Positions 25,195-44,139 of a stretch of DNA of 64,000 nt are shown piece after piece (the stretch's first letter is position 1; each line of letters begins with the position of its first letter). A program made the position numbers and the translations under genes. Under the pieces are notes generated by a model. The model was not told the DNA's origin and ran no database searches. It was given only the letters and a program-made list of their open reading frames with translations. Source of the stretch: Amblyornis subalaris (lineage: Eukaryota; Chordata; Aves; Passeriformes; Ptilonorhynchidae); the NCBI GenBank assembly GCA_018881555.1, contig JACAXG010000262.1, positions 252,665-316,664 on the forward strand. The letters are read 5' to 3'.

Positions 25195-25600
25195 ACGGTG
25201 CCATCCTGGGGCCTCGGTGCCATCCCGAGGGTCACGGTGGCTTCACAAGAGCTCTGGTGTCATCCCGAGGGTTCCGGTGTCATCCTGAGGACCCCAGTGC
25301 CTTCCCGAGGGTTCCAGTACTTTCTTGAGGGTCCTAGTGACATCCTGAGGACCCTGGTATCATCCCGAGGGTCACAGTGCCATCCCAAGGACCCCAACGA
25401 CATCCTGAGGGTCCCAACCCCATCCCAAGGGTCCCAATGCCTGCCTGACGGTCCTAGTGCCTGCCCAATGGCCTTTGTGCCTCCCTGACGGCCCTGGTGT
25501 CATCCTGAAGGTCCCAGTGGCTTCATGAGGGCCCTGGTGCCATCCCGAGGGTCCCAGTGCCCTCCCAAGGGCCCTGGTGCCTGCCCAGGGTCCCGGTGTG
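25195..25600. repeat. 20-bp minisatellite, about 20 units
   Basis: Tandem units of 20 bp such as CCATCCCGAGGGTCCCAGTG, diverged by several bases each, for about 400 bp on the upstream side of the COX14 promoter. Because 20 is not a multiple of 3, a 60-bp superperiod keeps long frames open on both strands. These frames are not coding. Confidence 0.92.
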
Positions 25601-26880
25601 TCCCCAGCCCAGAGCCTCCTTCCCGGGAGGTTGTGTTCCCTCAAACACCCTCCATGGCAGCTGCTCCCCTCCTGGAGCTCCTTCCCAGCATTCGAACTCT
25701 GCTGTTCCAGCTCCCTTGAGCTCCAAAGCTGCCAGAGTCACGACTTCTCCCCTCCTCATCCTTCTTTCCCCCTGCAGCAGCTCCTGGGGCTGTGGCACTG
25801 GGATGTGCTGAGCCTGCAGAACATAATTCCAAATGGCAAAGGGAAGACTTTTTATAGCTCAGGAAATCCAGCTCCAGTGTGGGGTGCCTGAAAGCAAGAG
25901 ATCTGTGTGCTGGTCCCCCCAGGTGAGACCTGGGACCCTCAGCAAGGGTCTGCAGGGGCTCAGACACTTGAGGGTCAAAGAAACCCAGACAAAGGGGATG
26001 CACAAAGCATTTCCACCTCAGAGGAGCTCCCAGCTAAACACAAATCCCTGCTGGATCCTGCTGCAGCTCCAGGTGCTGACAGGAGTTTGTGCGATGGAGC
26101 AGAGCTCAGGGACCCTCTCTCCTGCATGAGCCTCATATCCAAACACTTGGATTCCTGAAGCACTTGAAGACAAAGGGAACTACAAGTCGTGCCAGCCCTG
26201 CAGGAACATACTGGACTTCCTTTATCCTCCCTCCAAGCTCAATAAAACTCCTCAGCAGAGGAAGCCGTGCCGGCTCCCCCTGTACGACAGCTCTGCTGAA
26301 TTTAAAGGTCGCAGAGTGCCTGGTGAGAAAACGTGGCTAATAAAAGGCACAGAAACAAGTGCGGTGCCAGCAGATTAAATTCCCCTTGCAAGACGCCGAG
26401 CAGAGGGCTCAGAGCCCTGGAAAGGTCACTCAGTACGGGGTGCCTTTAAAGACACACAGGAATGAGGCAAGTCTGGGAAAAGCAGCTGGGAAGAGATGAA
26501 TAAAATCCCACAGCGTGTCCCAGGAAGCCCAAACATCAGAGGAGGGGAGGCCTGGGGTGTGTGGGGCACAGTGGGGTCCTGGCCTAGCTCCTGCAGGCCC
26601 CAGGTGAGGACCCTGGACCCGGCTTAACGTTGCAGTCCCGACCTGCCATGGTGCTACGGCCAAACCTTAATCCTGGAACCGTTGCTGAGACAAAGCAAGT
26701 GGGACACCGTGTGACGTTGTGGCTAAACAGGGACCTACAGGGACATTCTTGCTGTTTCTGGGACACGGGAGGGTGCAGAGCCAGGAGGGAACAGGCAGTG
26801 CCCTGTGCTGAGCACTCAGCAAGGCCAGCAGGCACCAACCCAGTGACAGCGACGCACCAGTGACAAGGAGAGCATCTCCT
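25601..26880. other. Intergenic between COX14 and GPD1, no gene seen
   Basis: Mixed-composition sequence with no splice-supported exon, RNA gene or clear repeat. The GPD1 3' UTR is expected to end at its right edge. Confidence 0.5.
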
Positions 26881-26894
26881 CTCTCCTCTCCACC

Positions 26895-28244
26895 TTTATT
26901 GTTATTTTAAAGGTACACTGCTAGTTAGAGACCCCTCGGCTCTGGGACTTGAGTGGGGGCGGCAGGGAGCCCTGCAACATTCCAGCCTTCCAGCCCAGGG
27001 ACGATCAGTGGACACACTGGCCTGAGCAAACACCACCAGCTCCAGAGGAGCAGAGGGACACGTGGCACCCGGCTGGACAAGGGGCAAGTTTCAAAGGCTC
27101 AGCGTGAGGCTCAAGACCTCTGTCCTGTCCTGGGATGTTGGAGGTCTCCATGTACCTGCTGTGGATCATATGCCCGCTCCTGTGCCAGTGGGCAGTTTGC
27201 AGCATCCCCACAGAAGGGAAAGTGTGAGACCTGCTTCCTCAGCTCCTGGACAGCCACACATGGAAGCACAGAGCAGGCTAAAGCACAGGCTGAAGCAAGC
27301 CAGAGGAAGGCAAAGTGTGGCTGTGGATTATTTATTTAATAGCAACATGACCCAGCTGCCTTGTGGTGACCCACGCACTTGCTGTGTAGGTACAAGCCAG
27401 GGATCCCACAGACCACCAGCTGCTCACACAGACTTGGGGGCAGTTGGTCCCTGCAGTGCCAAGCCCCAGAGGACAAACTGAGACAGGGAGAGAAGTCCAT
27501 GGGCACGGAATCAGCACAGGCAAACCTGTGACAACAGGGGAGCTTGCTGGGGCAGGGGCCAGGTCTGATGGCAAGAGTAAAGCTCTAAATAACCAAGCTC
27601 CAGCGTGTCCCTGGGGCAGCAGGAGCAGCTGGTGAGGAAGCAGCACATGGCAGGGTGGCAAGGAATGCCATTGTCTGTGCTGGTGCTGCTTACAAAGATC
27701 CTCAGCGCCTTTGGAAGTCCTGAGGAGCTTCACTCACCAGGTGGAACCTGGCAGGGGACTGTGCCCTCTCCACCAGACAGGGAAGGCAAAAGCAGCAGCA
27801 GCAGGCAGGGAAGAGCTGGTGTCACCTAGAACGGCCCCACGGGGCTAAGAGGGAGGACTTGGGACATCGTTTGCCCTCCCAGTCAGTGCCCAGCCCTTGT
27901 CTATCACGACGGCCTTGCAGAGTCCTTCCCAGAGCTGAGTCCACCATGGCAAGAAGAAGTGGAAGAAGGAAGATGCTCAGCCCCACTCAGGGCAGATCTT
28001 AGACAGCAGCGGAAATTAAATGAGCCCTTCAAAGAGAGAGGGAGGTGAGCAGGTACCTCTGTGCCAGGCTCAGTGGCCAGGGCAGTGTCCAGCGCTGGGT
28101 AAGGGAACCTCTGCCCTTCCAGCACTCTGCAAAGGCTCCCAGGAGACCCAGACTCCATCCAAGGCTGTGGCAGCAGATCAGGTTGATGCGGGCAAGAGCT
28201 CTCTGTGCATCTCAGCAGGGCTGGTGGTCTGCAGGCAGAGTCTC
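26895..28244 (-). other. GPD1: GPD1 3' UTR (approximate)
   Basis: Noncoding stretch downstream of the GPD1 TAA (28245-28247). AATAAA on the coding strand occurs at 26895-26900 and, closer, near 27329-27334; the distal one is taken as the end. The exact end is uncertain. Confidence 0.5.
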
Positions 28245-31200
28245 TTACATGTGTTCAGGGTGGTTCTGGAGACACGTGATGAAGTCAGCGACAGGTTTGC
28301 CCATGTAGCAGATCTGATACACAGCAGTGAAGAGCGGGAACCTGTGGGCAGATGAAGAAAATCACCACAGCTGGCAGAGCACCTCGACTTCTGTCATGAC
28401 ATGCAGGAGCAGGTGAGCCAGTGGCACTGTGCCGCATCCAACAGGCCATTCCTGCCCAGCTGGTGTGACTTGGGCAGTGCAGAGACACTAAGAGGGGCTT
28501 TCCCCTCCTACCACTTCTGGAAAGGTCCCAACCCCACCCCAGCAGAGCAGAGAGATTCCAGCACTCACTTCTCCACTACATTCTTGCTCTTGAGGATTCG
28601 ATGCAGCTCAGCAGATGTCTGGGGACCCTGCAGCTTCTGCCCATTCAGCATCTCCTTCTCCAGCTCCTCGATGGACTGAAACAACCCAGCAGTGAGGAGC
28701 TGGACCTGCAACCCGGCTTCTGCCCCATGTTCCTGCCCTGGAGCAGGGCTGCAGCACCAAACAAGTGCCAGCAGATCCCAGAGTGCTCATTGGGATCACC
28801 TCCCTGCCTGCTCAGCAGGTTGATGCAGGTATAATCAGAATCACTGAGTTGGAAGGGACCCACGAGGATCATCCCGTTCAACTCCTGGCCCTGCAAGACA
28901 CCCCAACAATCCCACCCTGTGCATCCCTGAGAGCGTTGTCCAAACACCCCTTGAGCTCTGGCAGGGTTGGGGCTGTGCCCATTCCCTGGGGAGCCTGTTC
29001 AGTGCCCCACCGCCCTCTGAGGGAAGAACTATTTCCCAGTATCCAACCTAAACCTCCACTGACACAGCTTCATCCACACACATACCAGCCTCAGCCGCTT
29101 CCAGCTCTGCTCACCTTCCCAGTCTTGGCAAAAGCCTCGGCGACCTTGCGGTTGCGGCCCCCATAGCAGGTGGTGATGAGGTCAGCGACCCCGCAGCTCT
29201 CCAGGAAGGTGGAGGAGGTGACAGGGCCCTTACAGAAGAGTTTGGCAAAGGCAATCATCTCCATCAGTCCCAGGCGGATCACGGCAGCCTTTGTGTTGTC
29301 GCCATAGCCGAGTCCATCACAGAAACCAGCTCCTACAGCCACCACATTCTGGAAAACAATGGCAACATGGAGGGATCTGTTCCCAGTGGAGCTCAGGGCT
29401 TTGCTGTGTCCGTGAGCAGCCTGTGTCTGTGCAGCAGGCTCCTGTCTGTGCCAGAGCCCATCATCCCTCTTCCCCCGGGCTCCCTGCAGAGCCCTGCAGA
29501 TCCCCAGGCTCTGCTAACCGAGCCCTGCACACCAACCTTGAGAGCCCCACAGATCTCTACGGTGTCAGCTTCCTGCACCACTGACACACGGAAGTTGGGT
29601 GTCTGCATCAGCTCCTTCAGCATCTGCCCGTGCTTCATGTTCTTGCAGCCTGAGGAGACAAAGGGAGGAGGAGGAAGATGATGGGGAAGACCCTGAGGTA
29701 GGTCCATGCTCTCCTGCAGCTCATGCAGTGAGAGGAACCTATTGCCCAACCGATGGACGTTGCTAAACATTTGCAGGTCCACAAAGAGGCAGGCACACAT
29801 TGCCTGACAGATAAGCAGTGTTCAACCTTGGCATTCCCAGAAGACAGGCACAATCCCTGCTGCTGTGTCAAGCAAGACAGGAATGACCTACTGAATGCTC
29901 AGCAGGTTAAAGGCATCTTCAAAGGTTGCAAATTTGGGGTTGGAGCCTTCCGTCCTCCCTGTCCCTGCAGGGTCCCATGTGCTCACAGGGGTTGTGGGCT
30001 CTGCTCCACCTCCCCAGCCTCCTGCCCCGCGTGTTTGCTGTTGTTTAATCAAACACAGACACTTTGAATCCCACAACTTCTGACCTAGCAAGCTGTTCTG
30101 TTTGTTTTGGCTCTGTGCACGGTTCCCAACAGTGTGGAGGATGTTGGAACAGTCACCAGATGAACTTCCAAGCAGCTCTGGCTGGCAGTAACGTGAGATC
30201 CAGGTGAGCATCCTGTGAAACCCGGGGAAATCAAGGACGGAACTTATTCCTAAAGGGCCTCTTGGTGCCCCCCCTTTAATTTGTGCCAGGCAGCTGCCTG
30301 ATGCTGGGTCCATGCTGGCAGGAACTTTTAGCCACACAACTCTGTTGTTAATGAAGCGAGTGATCTCATCATAAACCCTGATAATGAGCTCAGCAAGCTC
30401 CTAAGGAGTCTCCTGTCTTCTCAGGGAACAGGGCCAGCTCATCCAAGGCAGCAAGAGTGTGAGCTGCACGGCGCTCCCCTCTTTGCCTCTTCCTGCTCAT
30501 CACAAATGAAGGCTGCTAACGAAGAGGGATGTTGGCTCCTTACCAATGGTGGTTTCACAGAACTTCTCTTCCGCCACTTCACTGGCGATATTGGCCCCCA
30601 TAAGCACCGTCATTTCTATTCCCAGTTTCTCATGGATGATGTCTGAGATAAGCTTTAGCCCATCTGGTCCTTCGTCCACACCCTGGGAGGCAGCCAGGGA
30701 CAGAGATCACAGAATCAATTAGACTGGAAAAGATCTCTGAGATCATTGAGTCCAACCTTTGACTGAACACCACCTTGCCAACCGAACCATGAGCATCTGC
30801 CCCTCCTGGACACCCGCCCTCCACCCCAATCCCACCATTCCCTGTGCTGAAATGCCCTGACTCTGATCCCAATGTGCTGAGCTGTGCCCTGCTCCTCTCA
30901 GCACCTGAGATCCCCCACATGCCCTCACCTTTCTCCACCAACACCTCCAAATCCCCACAAAGACTCTGCCCCCACTTCCCACCTTTCCTCCCGAGCCCAT
31001 TTCTGCTCCAAAATCCCAGGATTCCCTTTGCAGCCCCTCCAAGCCAGGCTGCTTCCAGCTCCCCTGCCTTTGGCCTGGCACCCTGGCGGGTGCTGCTGCT
31101 GCTCACACCTTGATGAGTGACATCCCAACAGCCTCTTTCTTCACGTGGCCCTTGAGCTGGTCACAGACTTTGCCAATGAACTGGTGGGGCACCACGAACA

Positions 31201-32040
31201 GGAGGACATCGGCCCCCGCACAGGCTTTGAGCAGGTCTGGCTCTGCCACCTGAACAGAGCATGACTGTTGTTAGGGATGGGGAAGCTGGAGCTTCCCTGG
31301 AAGGGAAGGAAGGGCCCAAAGTCAGCACGCTGAGGTCCCTGCCAGGGCTGGCAGGGCAGAGAGGCTGGAGCACAGTGGGACGATGCCAGCTCGGAGGCAG
31401 CCACATGGCCTCCGGCCCAGTCTGGGATGCCAGAGCAGGGGCAAAGGTGGGCAGCGAGAGCAGCCAGGGCTGCAGCTCATCCAAGCACAGATGAAGGTCA
31501 GTGGGAGGGCGTAACTGAGCCCCACACGGACGGTGCATCCCCTGCCTTCACACCCCGGGGCTCCACCAGCCCCCTCGGAGCTGTCAGCCTCTCCCCAGAG
31601 CCCGGCCGTCAGCTCTGCCCCTTGGAGAGGCTGCTGGCAGCCCACACTCACCACGTTGGGGGGCAGCTTGTGCCCCGGCAGGTACTTGACGTTCTCGTGC
31701 TCCGTGTTGATGATGTCCGTGAGCCGCCGGCCGCCCACCTCCTCCTCCAGCACCCACATGTTCACCTGGCTCTCGAAGCTGCTCAGCCGCGCCGTGTTGC
31801 TGCCGGCGATCTTGGCGATGGCCGAGCCCCTGCGAGGGTAGAGGGAGGCCGTGGCTGTGGGCACTGGGGAGCCCGGGGCACCACAGGTCACCCTGTGACC
31901 TGCAGGAATGAGGACGGCTGGCACCGGGTGCCGGGAGGGACGGGGGAGGACAGGGACCGCGCTGTGCTCGCCCAGGGGGCCCGGGTGCCCGGCACTCACC
32001 AGTTGCCAGAGCCGACGATGCAAACCTTCTTGCCACCCAT
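28245..32040 (-). CDS. GPD1: Cytosolic glycerol-3-phosphate dehydrogenase, NAD+ (8 exons, 349 aa)
   Basis: Reduces dihydroxyacetone phosphate with NADH to sn-glycerol 3-phosphate, feeding triglyceride synthesis and the glycerophosphate shuttle. Exons in coding order: 32040-32000, 31829-31652, 31249-31109, 30682-30544, 29649-29537, 29348-29115, 28675-28569, 28341-28245. The first codon opens [21 protein letters not shown]10-x-G12-x2-G15 is the Rossmann NAD loop. K120 and K204 (end of exon 5) are the conserved active-site lysines; R269-N270 in YGGRNRKV bind the substrate phosphate. The C-terminal domain begins in exon 6 ([14 protein letters not shown]). Ends NHPEHM, identical in length to mammalian GPD1. 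GPD1L is the paralogue to exclude; the adjacent COX14 and SMARCD1 favour GPD1. CR1 copies sit in introns 3 and 6. No damage seen. Confidence 0.98.
28832..29070 (-). mobile_element. CR1 fragment in GPD1 intron 6
   Basis: Minus-orientation CR1 of the subfamily with CATCCCTGAGAGCGTTGTCC. It ends about 45 bp from the exon 6 donor. Confidence 0.85.
30706..30800 (-). mobile_element. CR1 tail fragment in GPD1 intron 3
   Basis: Reverse-complement CR1 3' end (GATCACAGAATCAATTAGAC) starting about 25 bp upstream of the exon 4 acceptor on the coding strand. Confidence 0.8.
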
Positions 32041-32240
32041 GGTGCCGGGACCGGGGCACTGCGGGCGCCGAACCCGCCGCTGCTATTTCAAGGCTGCCCG
32101 GAGCAGGGGCGGCCCCGGCCCGCCCCCGGCCCCGCCTCGCCCCGGGGGCACCGGGCATCCGCTCCAGGCACAGCCGCTGCTCGGTGCGGGGGGGCTGCGC
32201 GGCAGGTGCAAAGTGCTGCCCTGGGGCAGCTCAGATCCCG
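32041..32240 (-). promoter_or_regulatory. GPD1: GPD1 promoter region
   Basis: GC-rich stretch just upstream of the GPD1 start. An AT-rich TTGAAATAGC on the coding strand near 32082-32091 is the only TATA-like element, and it is weak. The transcription start is not placed. Confidence 0.45.
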
Positions 32241-32257
32241 CAGAACCAGGAGTCAGA

Positions 32258-32540
32258 ACCACAGAATCATGGAATATCCTGCGTTGGAAGGGACCCACAA
32301 GGATTATGGAGTCCTGGCGCTGCACGGACACCCCAACAATCCCACCCTGTGCATCCCTGAGAGCGTTGTCCAAACGCTTCTGGAGCTCTGACAGGGTCGG
32401 GGCCATGACCATTCCCTGGGGAGTCTGTTCAGTGCCCCACCACCCTCTGGGGGAAAAAACTCTGTTCCTAACATCCATCCCACCCCCCCTGACACAGCTC
32501 CAGCCGTTCCCTCGGGTCCGGTCACTGTCCCAGAGAGCAG
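32258..32540 (-). mobile_element. CR1 fragment upstream of GPD1
   Basis: Same CR1 subfamily as the copy at 28832-29070 and in the same orientation. It lies 220 bp upstream of the GPD1 start codon. Confidence 0.88.
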
Positions 32541-33270
32541 AGATCAGAGCTGCTCCTCTGCTGCCCCTCGGGAGGAAGCTGCAGACCCCGTGAGGTCTGT
32601 GAGTCATGACTGCTGAGCCTTTCTGCATAAAAGCACTTCATTCTCACCTCTTGCTAAAAAGTGCCATTTTCCCCCCACGTAGGGAATAGGAAGTGTCTGG
32701 TGCAGCCCCAGGACTGGGCTCCTGCCCCAATGACAGCCTGAGGCAGCAGCACTTTCCTCTTCACAGAGGATCCTTCCCTTGCCCCAGGAGGTCCCAGGTT
32801 TGCAGCAAGGTATTGACAGTTCTATAAACAAGCAGGGTGAAGATAATAATCCCCTTTTGCATAATTTTAAACCCTTGTATGTAAACTTTAAGAGTTTCTT
32901 CCAAATTCTGCCCTCCTCCCCTGGGACCTGTAGCAGGCTGCCACAATCCAGCAAAGTGGACACGGAGCAGTGCAGGATTTATTAGCACTGGCCACTGGAT
33001 TTCCAGTTTTGCTCAGGTTACTTTGTTTACCACAAAAGCACTTTGCAAAGGCTTAGCTGAGTCTCTAAGCTGGGAGATCCCTCCATGAAGGGCTTGCTAT
33101 AAAAGGCCAAAATATGAAGAACATTTTCTCTCCAGTCACTTAACCCTGCTGGCTTTGAGAAAAAAGTGGAGATAATCCTGTCCCTTCCCCGGGAGTCACC
33201 AGAGTTTCATCCCCCATGGCAGCTGGGAAAGCGCGGGCTGTCAGCATGGAAGGAGGAGGACAGCTTCCTT
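32541..33270. other. Intergenic between GPD1 and SMARCD1, no gene seen
   Basis: About 700 bp with no recognisable exon or repeat. The right edge is the SMARCD1 cleavage region. Confidence 0.5.
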
Positions 33271-33281
33271 CACAGGAGTCT

Positions 33282-33287
33282 TTTATT
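33282..33287 (-). promoter_or_regulatory. SMARCD1: SMARCD1 poly(A) signal AATAAA
   Basis: TTTATT on the plus strand, the first strong AATAAA downstream of the stop that is followed by a GT-rich stretch on the coding strand. Confidence 0.6.
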
Positions 33288-34873
33288 AAAACTGGGTGAC
33301 GTCTACAAGGATACAGTACAAAAAAAAAATTTGGTCCATGGAAAAAACCGTAATATTCAGTTAAGAAAAGCAGTTACTTTGCAACAGCTACGTTTGCCTA
33401 TGTAGGACTCGGCATCCCTCCTGTGGGAGTACCCTGAGGAGTCAGGGGCTGCTTCTCCAGCACTAAGACCTTCACCCCAGTACCACAGAGGAGCATTTCA
33501 GAAGGGCAAAGGAGAGGGGAAGTCGAGAGTCTATTACTCACAGACATGTAGGTACACAGACACAAGGAGTAGTAGGGCCACCCAGGTGCTCCAACTCATA
33601 GCAGCCTCCCAAGCCACACTGAACTGGGTGAGGGCTTGTCAGTAACATGATCCTGCAGCTATTCCAAGAGAGTTAGACCAACTTTTGAGTCCATTTGCAT
33701 TATAGTCCCGAGCAGAAACACTGGGATCAGGGTGAAGAGGAGCCATTTCATTCTTCTAAGCCTGACCACCAGTAACTCATTCCAGGAGGAGGCATTGGGG
33801 CTATTACTCCCCACAGTAGAGAAAATCTATTTGTACATTCCTGAACCATGCTGGGCCCCACGGCAGCCCCACAGCCTAAAACTTGACTAAGAACCACAGG
33901 AGCTTCAGCATGGAAACACCTGCTAACTCATATACGCTTGGAAAAATGTCCATTTCCAAGGACTGTCCTGTTACACCCCTGGATCCACACAGGAGCCTCT
34001 GGTCCCCACAGCAAGTGACACAGGACAACTGCCCCAAAGGAATGAGCCTACAACACTGTGTCCCTGCAGAATTCCCAGCAGCTGCTGCATTCCCTCTCCC
34101 TGCTCCAGGGAAAACAAGCAGCCACGTGGTTTGCTGGAACCCACTTGTAGGTGTTTGAACTGCAGAGTGCTGCATCACTCCCAATGCTTCTGCATCCCTG
34201 CAGGAAGCCAATGCCTTGTCTCCCTGTGATCCTGGCCTAGGACAGTCCGACACAGAACACGAAGGGAACAAGGCAGGGAAGAAGGGAGAAGGGAAGAAGC
34301 AGTTCTCTACACAGTTCAGTAACTTCCTCAAGGAGGAGAGTGACCTATGAGGCAGCCCAGTGCAGCAGCACCCTCCGAGGAGGGGGTGAGGGCAGGGAGG
34401 TATGTCAGCTCACGGCATCCTGCCCACGACAGTGCCTGGCACGGGCTGTAAAACATGGCAGGGAAGAGCCCAGCCACACCTTAAAGCAGAGCCAGGCTTC
34501 AGAGACAGCTCTGAGTGCCCAACCAGATGCTGGCTGGGGAGGAATGGGCTGAGAGAAGGCTCTGAGTCACTATGGCTACCGGGGACACTACAGGCAGTGC
34601 GGAGTCATGGGGAGGCTCATGGAAGCCTTGGGACTGACAAGGCAACAGTCAGGAAGAAAACCAGGTAGAAATGTGTGCTCGTTGGAGCCTGTCTGCTTGC
34701 CACAGCCCACGAGACCCCAGGTGTCCTGGACTTGCCCCAGCAGGGACAATGCCAGGATGAATAATGTGGGCCTCGCTGCCGGAGCGGGATTCTGTGAGCT
34801 GGAACAGTGAGCTCTGCAGCTCTGTCTCCACAAAACAGCTGTGATGCTTCTGCCTGGGGAGGAGCAGAGCAGC
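33282..34873 (-). other. SMARCD1: SMARCD1 3' UTR
   Basis: Noncoding sequence downstream of the TAG at 34874-34876. It reaches AATAAA on the coding strand at 33282-33287, giving a 3' UTR of about 1.6 kb. Confidence 0.65.
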
Positions 34874-41296
<6,423 letters not shown>

Positions 41297-41799
41297 CTTG
41301 TCCCGCACAAAGGGAACGGAACCGGAAACGGCGCCGCAGGGCGCGCGGAGCGACGGGGAGGAGCCACCCACGCCCGCCGCCGGCAGCGCCCCCTGCCGGT
41401 GGGAGGACCGAGCCCCGGGGATGGGGGGAATCGGGGCCGTGAGCGGTCGGGAGTGCGGGAAGGGGGATCAGGGCTGGGACCTTGAGGGGTGGGATTGGAA
41501 GTTCAGGGTCCTGGGGCATCAGGGAAGGGCATAGGCACCATGAGGATGTGGAACTGGGAGTGCGAGAAGGGGAATTGGGAACAAGGACCATAAGAGGTGG
41601 GATTCGAGGTGCGGGATCGGCTGGGAAGGGTTGGGAGATGTCAGCCTCCCGCTCACAGGCCGTGACTGCAGGCCCCATTCCCTTGTCCCGGAGCCTCCCT
41701 TGCTCCGAGATGTGCTCGCAGGGAGGTGGATGTGCCTTTCCCAGGGATGAAGGGCTCCAGCATGCAGGCGTGGCCGTGACACCCTCACCAGAGCTGCCC

Positions 41800-42002
41800 T
41801 CCATCACAGTCACGAGGAATCTCCTCATGGAAAGGGTGGTCAGGCACGGGACGGGGCTGCCCTGGCAGGTGGTGGCGTCCGCATTACTGGAGGTGTCCAG
41901 GGAACAACTGGACGTGGCACTCAGTGCTCTGGTGGGGATCGGTCACAAGTTGGACTTGGTGATCTTGGAGGGCTTTTCCAGCCTCTGGGATTCTGGGATC
42001 TT
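41800..42002 (+). mobile_element. CR1 fragment, SMARCD1-ASIC1 intergenic
   Basis: Plus-orientation CR1 3' end with CATGGAAAGGGTGGTCAGGC and a terminal ATTCTGGGAT. Confidence 0.85.
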
Positions 42003-42297
42003 AGGGATGAAGCTTATGAAGAAAACAAATGGCCGTGAATGGGTCCAGTTTGTGCAGGTTCAGGCTGAGCACCAGGAAAAGGATTCCCGTCTCCCCTGGG
42101 GTTCCATGGAGAGCAGGAGGTTGGAGTTAAAGGCCACTTTCTGCAACTATTAACATTAAGTTCCTTTTCCCTGGAGCAGTTTCCTGTACTCGGAGAGAAA
42201 AGGGACACAAATCCAGTCAGCATTAATCCATGGAAAAAGCCAAGTGCTCAGTCACACCACAAGTATTAATTAAACAATTAATGATGATCATCTGATG

Positions 42298-42482
42298 AGT
42301 GCTGCCTCCCGCCCGGGGGTCCCAGCACAGGGAGGATGTGGAGCTGCTGGAGCCAGTCCAGAGGAGGCTCGGGATGATCAGAGGGATGGAGCAGCTCTGC
42401 TGTGAGGAAAGGCTGGGAGTACCGGGATTGTTCAGCCTGGAGAAGAGAAGCTCCGGGGTGACCTAATTGTGTCCTTCCTCCT
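42298..42482 (+). mobile_element. CR1 fragment, more 5' part
   Basis: Plus-orientation CR1 interior (GGATGGAGCAGCTCTGCTGT and GCCTGGAGAAGAGAAGCTCC), without the 3' tail. Confidence 0.85.
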
Positions 42483-42704
42483 TTCTCCTGCCCTGAGGGT
42501 TTGGTGGAAAAGCTTTGGAAATGCCTCCCTTGCACCTGCTGGTCCACGGCAGCCCCATGGAAACTTTCCTGCCCAGCCAGCCTGGCTCTGGCTCTGGGAC
42601 AGCAGCGCCCAGGGCTGTGTGATTGTCTCCCAGCAGCCAGCGAGGGGTGACCGGGAATTCTGGCCTGGGAGAGGAGGTGGTGCCATCTCAGGATCTCCAC
42701 AGAT

Positions 42705-42845
42705 CCTGAATGGGCTGAATGTTTCTGGATCCCAAACAGCTGAAACTCGATGGGCCCTGAACAGGCTGAAGGTCCCCAGATCCCAAATAGGCTGAAGCTC
42801 TGAATCCTGAACAGTCTGAAGCCCTGGATCCCAACCAGGCTGATG
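42705..42845. repeat. Degenerate tandem repeat, about 33-35 bp units
   Basis: Four or so diverged units sharing GGCTGAAG and GATCCCAAA elements. Noncoding. Confidence 0.6.
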
Positions 42846-43719
42846 TTCCCAGCCCACTCCCGCTGTCCCGCGATGCTCCAATGGATCACGACACATTGGA
42901 GCCTCGAGCCTGAAAGCGCAGCTTTCCATGAGCCGCTCCCGGCGGTGCCTGCCCGGTGCCTGCCGCATTCCCAGGGAATTGCAGGGCTGTGCTGCCTGCG
43001 GGGCTCAGACACCTCCTCCGAGCCCGTCCGGGCCGTGGCTCCCAGAGCTCGGCCGGGGTGTGACAGATGGACGGGGTGACCTGCTCCCGGCACGGCCAGC
43101 GCTCCAGGGGGAGCCGGGAGGGGATTACCGCTCCGGGCAGCGCCGGGAGTGCCGCGGGCAGGCAGCAGGCACGGCGGCTCTGGCTGTGATTAATCGCGTT
43201 CATTAACGCCCTCCTGGCCCGGCCGCTCTCCTTCAAACCTCCCACCCTCCGGCCTCGGCAGCTCCAGCCCTAGGCGGGAAGGACCAGAGCAGGGTGAGAC
43301 TGTTCTCGTTGAGATGCAAAAGACTCCTCTGCCATTTCCAGGAGCCGCAGGGGCATGGTTGGAGCCAAGGGACCGGGGGGGGAACGGGGAGTTGGCATTT
43401 CAGTGTTCCCTGCCCACTCCCACTCCCTATTATTCAGTCTCCATGGAGTCCTGAGGGCTCTTTTTGGATGCCCAGTGTTGGATCTGCTCTGTTGTTAGTT
43501 TTGCTCTTTGTAGCTGGAAATTTTTAGGACAAAAGGTGTGTTTATATTTGGGTTGTGCTCCCAGGGCCCCTGCCAGGGTTGAATTAACCCGGGTGAGATT
43601 CCAACTGGTGACTCCTGCTGGACCTCGGGTGGGTCCCAAACCACCTGGAGCTGGAGTTGTCAGGGACTAACAGCTCTGTGTGTGTTAATTCTCCTCTCCC
43701 TGCTTGGGAGCAGAAGTCA
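42846..43719. other. Intergenic, no gene seen
   Basis: Moderately GC-rich sequence downstream of ASIC1 and upstream of SMARCD1. No exon or RNA gene is recognised; GC rises locally near 42.9-43.25 kb. Confidence 0.5.
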
Positions 43720-43917
43720 GCTCCCTCCTCCAGCCCTGTGTCCCTCGGGATGAGTTCCCAAGGCAGGGCAGGACCGGCGGCCAGGCTGGAGTTCACCGAG
43801 GCACCCCGAGCACCTAGGGCTCCCTCCTCCAGCCCTGTGTCCCTCGGGATGAGTTCCCAAGGCAGGGCAGGACCGGCGGCCAGGCTGGAGTTCACCGAGG
43901 CACCCCGAGCACCTAGG
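43720..43917. repeat. Exact 99-bp tandem duplication
   Basis: Copy 1 at 43720-43818 and copy 2 at 43819-43917 are identical by direct comparison, starting GCTCCCTCC and ending CACCTAGG. Because 99 is a multiple of 3, frames stay open across it, but nothing indicates coding. Confidence 0.95.
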
Positions 43918-44139
43918 AAAGGGAGTTTGACGTGGCTCAGCTCAGCCTCAGCTCCGACGTGGGAGACATTCTGCGTGTCCCGGGCAGCACTGAGGCCTGG
44001 CCCAAAGCTTCTTCCTCCCCATCCCTTTCCTCTGGCTCCAGGAGCATCCCGGGATGAGGCTGTTCCCAGCTGCCTCCTCAGGGGAGCAGTGCCAGCAGCT
44101 CAGCAAGAGAGAAAGGCTCGGCGTGGGGGAGTTATATCA

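Noticed and set aside
24649..25488. 279-codon frame through the COX14 promoter and minisatellite
   Set aside because: The 20-bp repeat gives a periodic pseudo-protein; no start context, homology or splicing evidence.
31427..32593. 388-codon plus-strand frame opposite GPD1 exons 1-2
   Set aside because: Antisense to confirmed GPD1 exons and running through a CR1; open because of GC-rich coding sequence.
43584..43895. Repeated peptide encoded on the minus strand
   Set aside because: A product of the 99-bp tandem duplication; no coding features around it.
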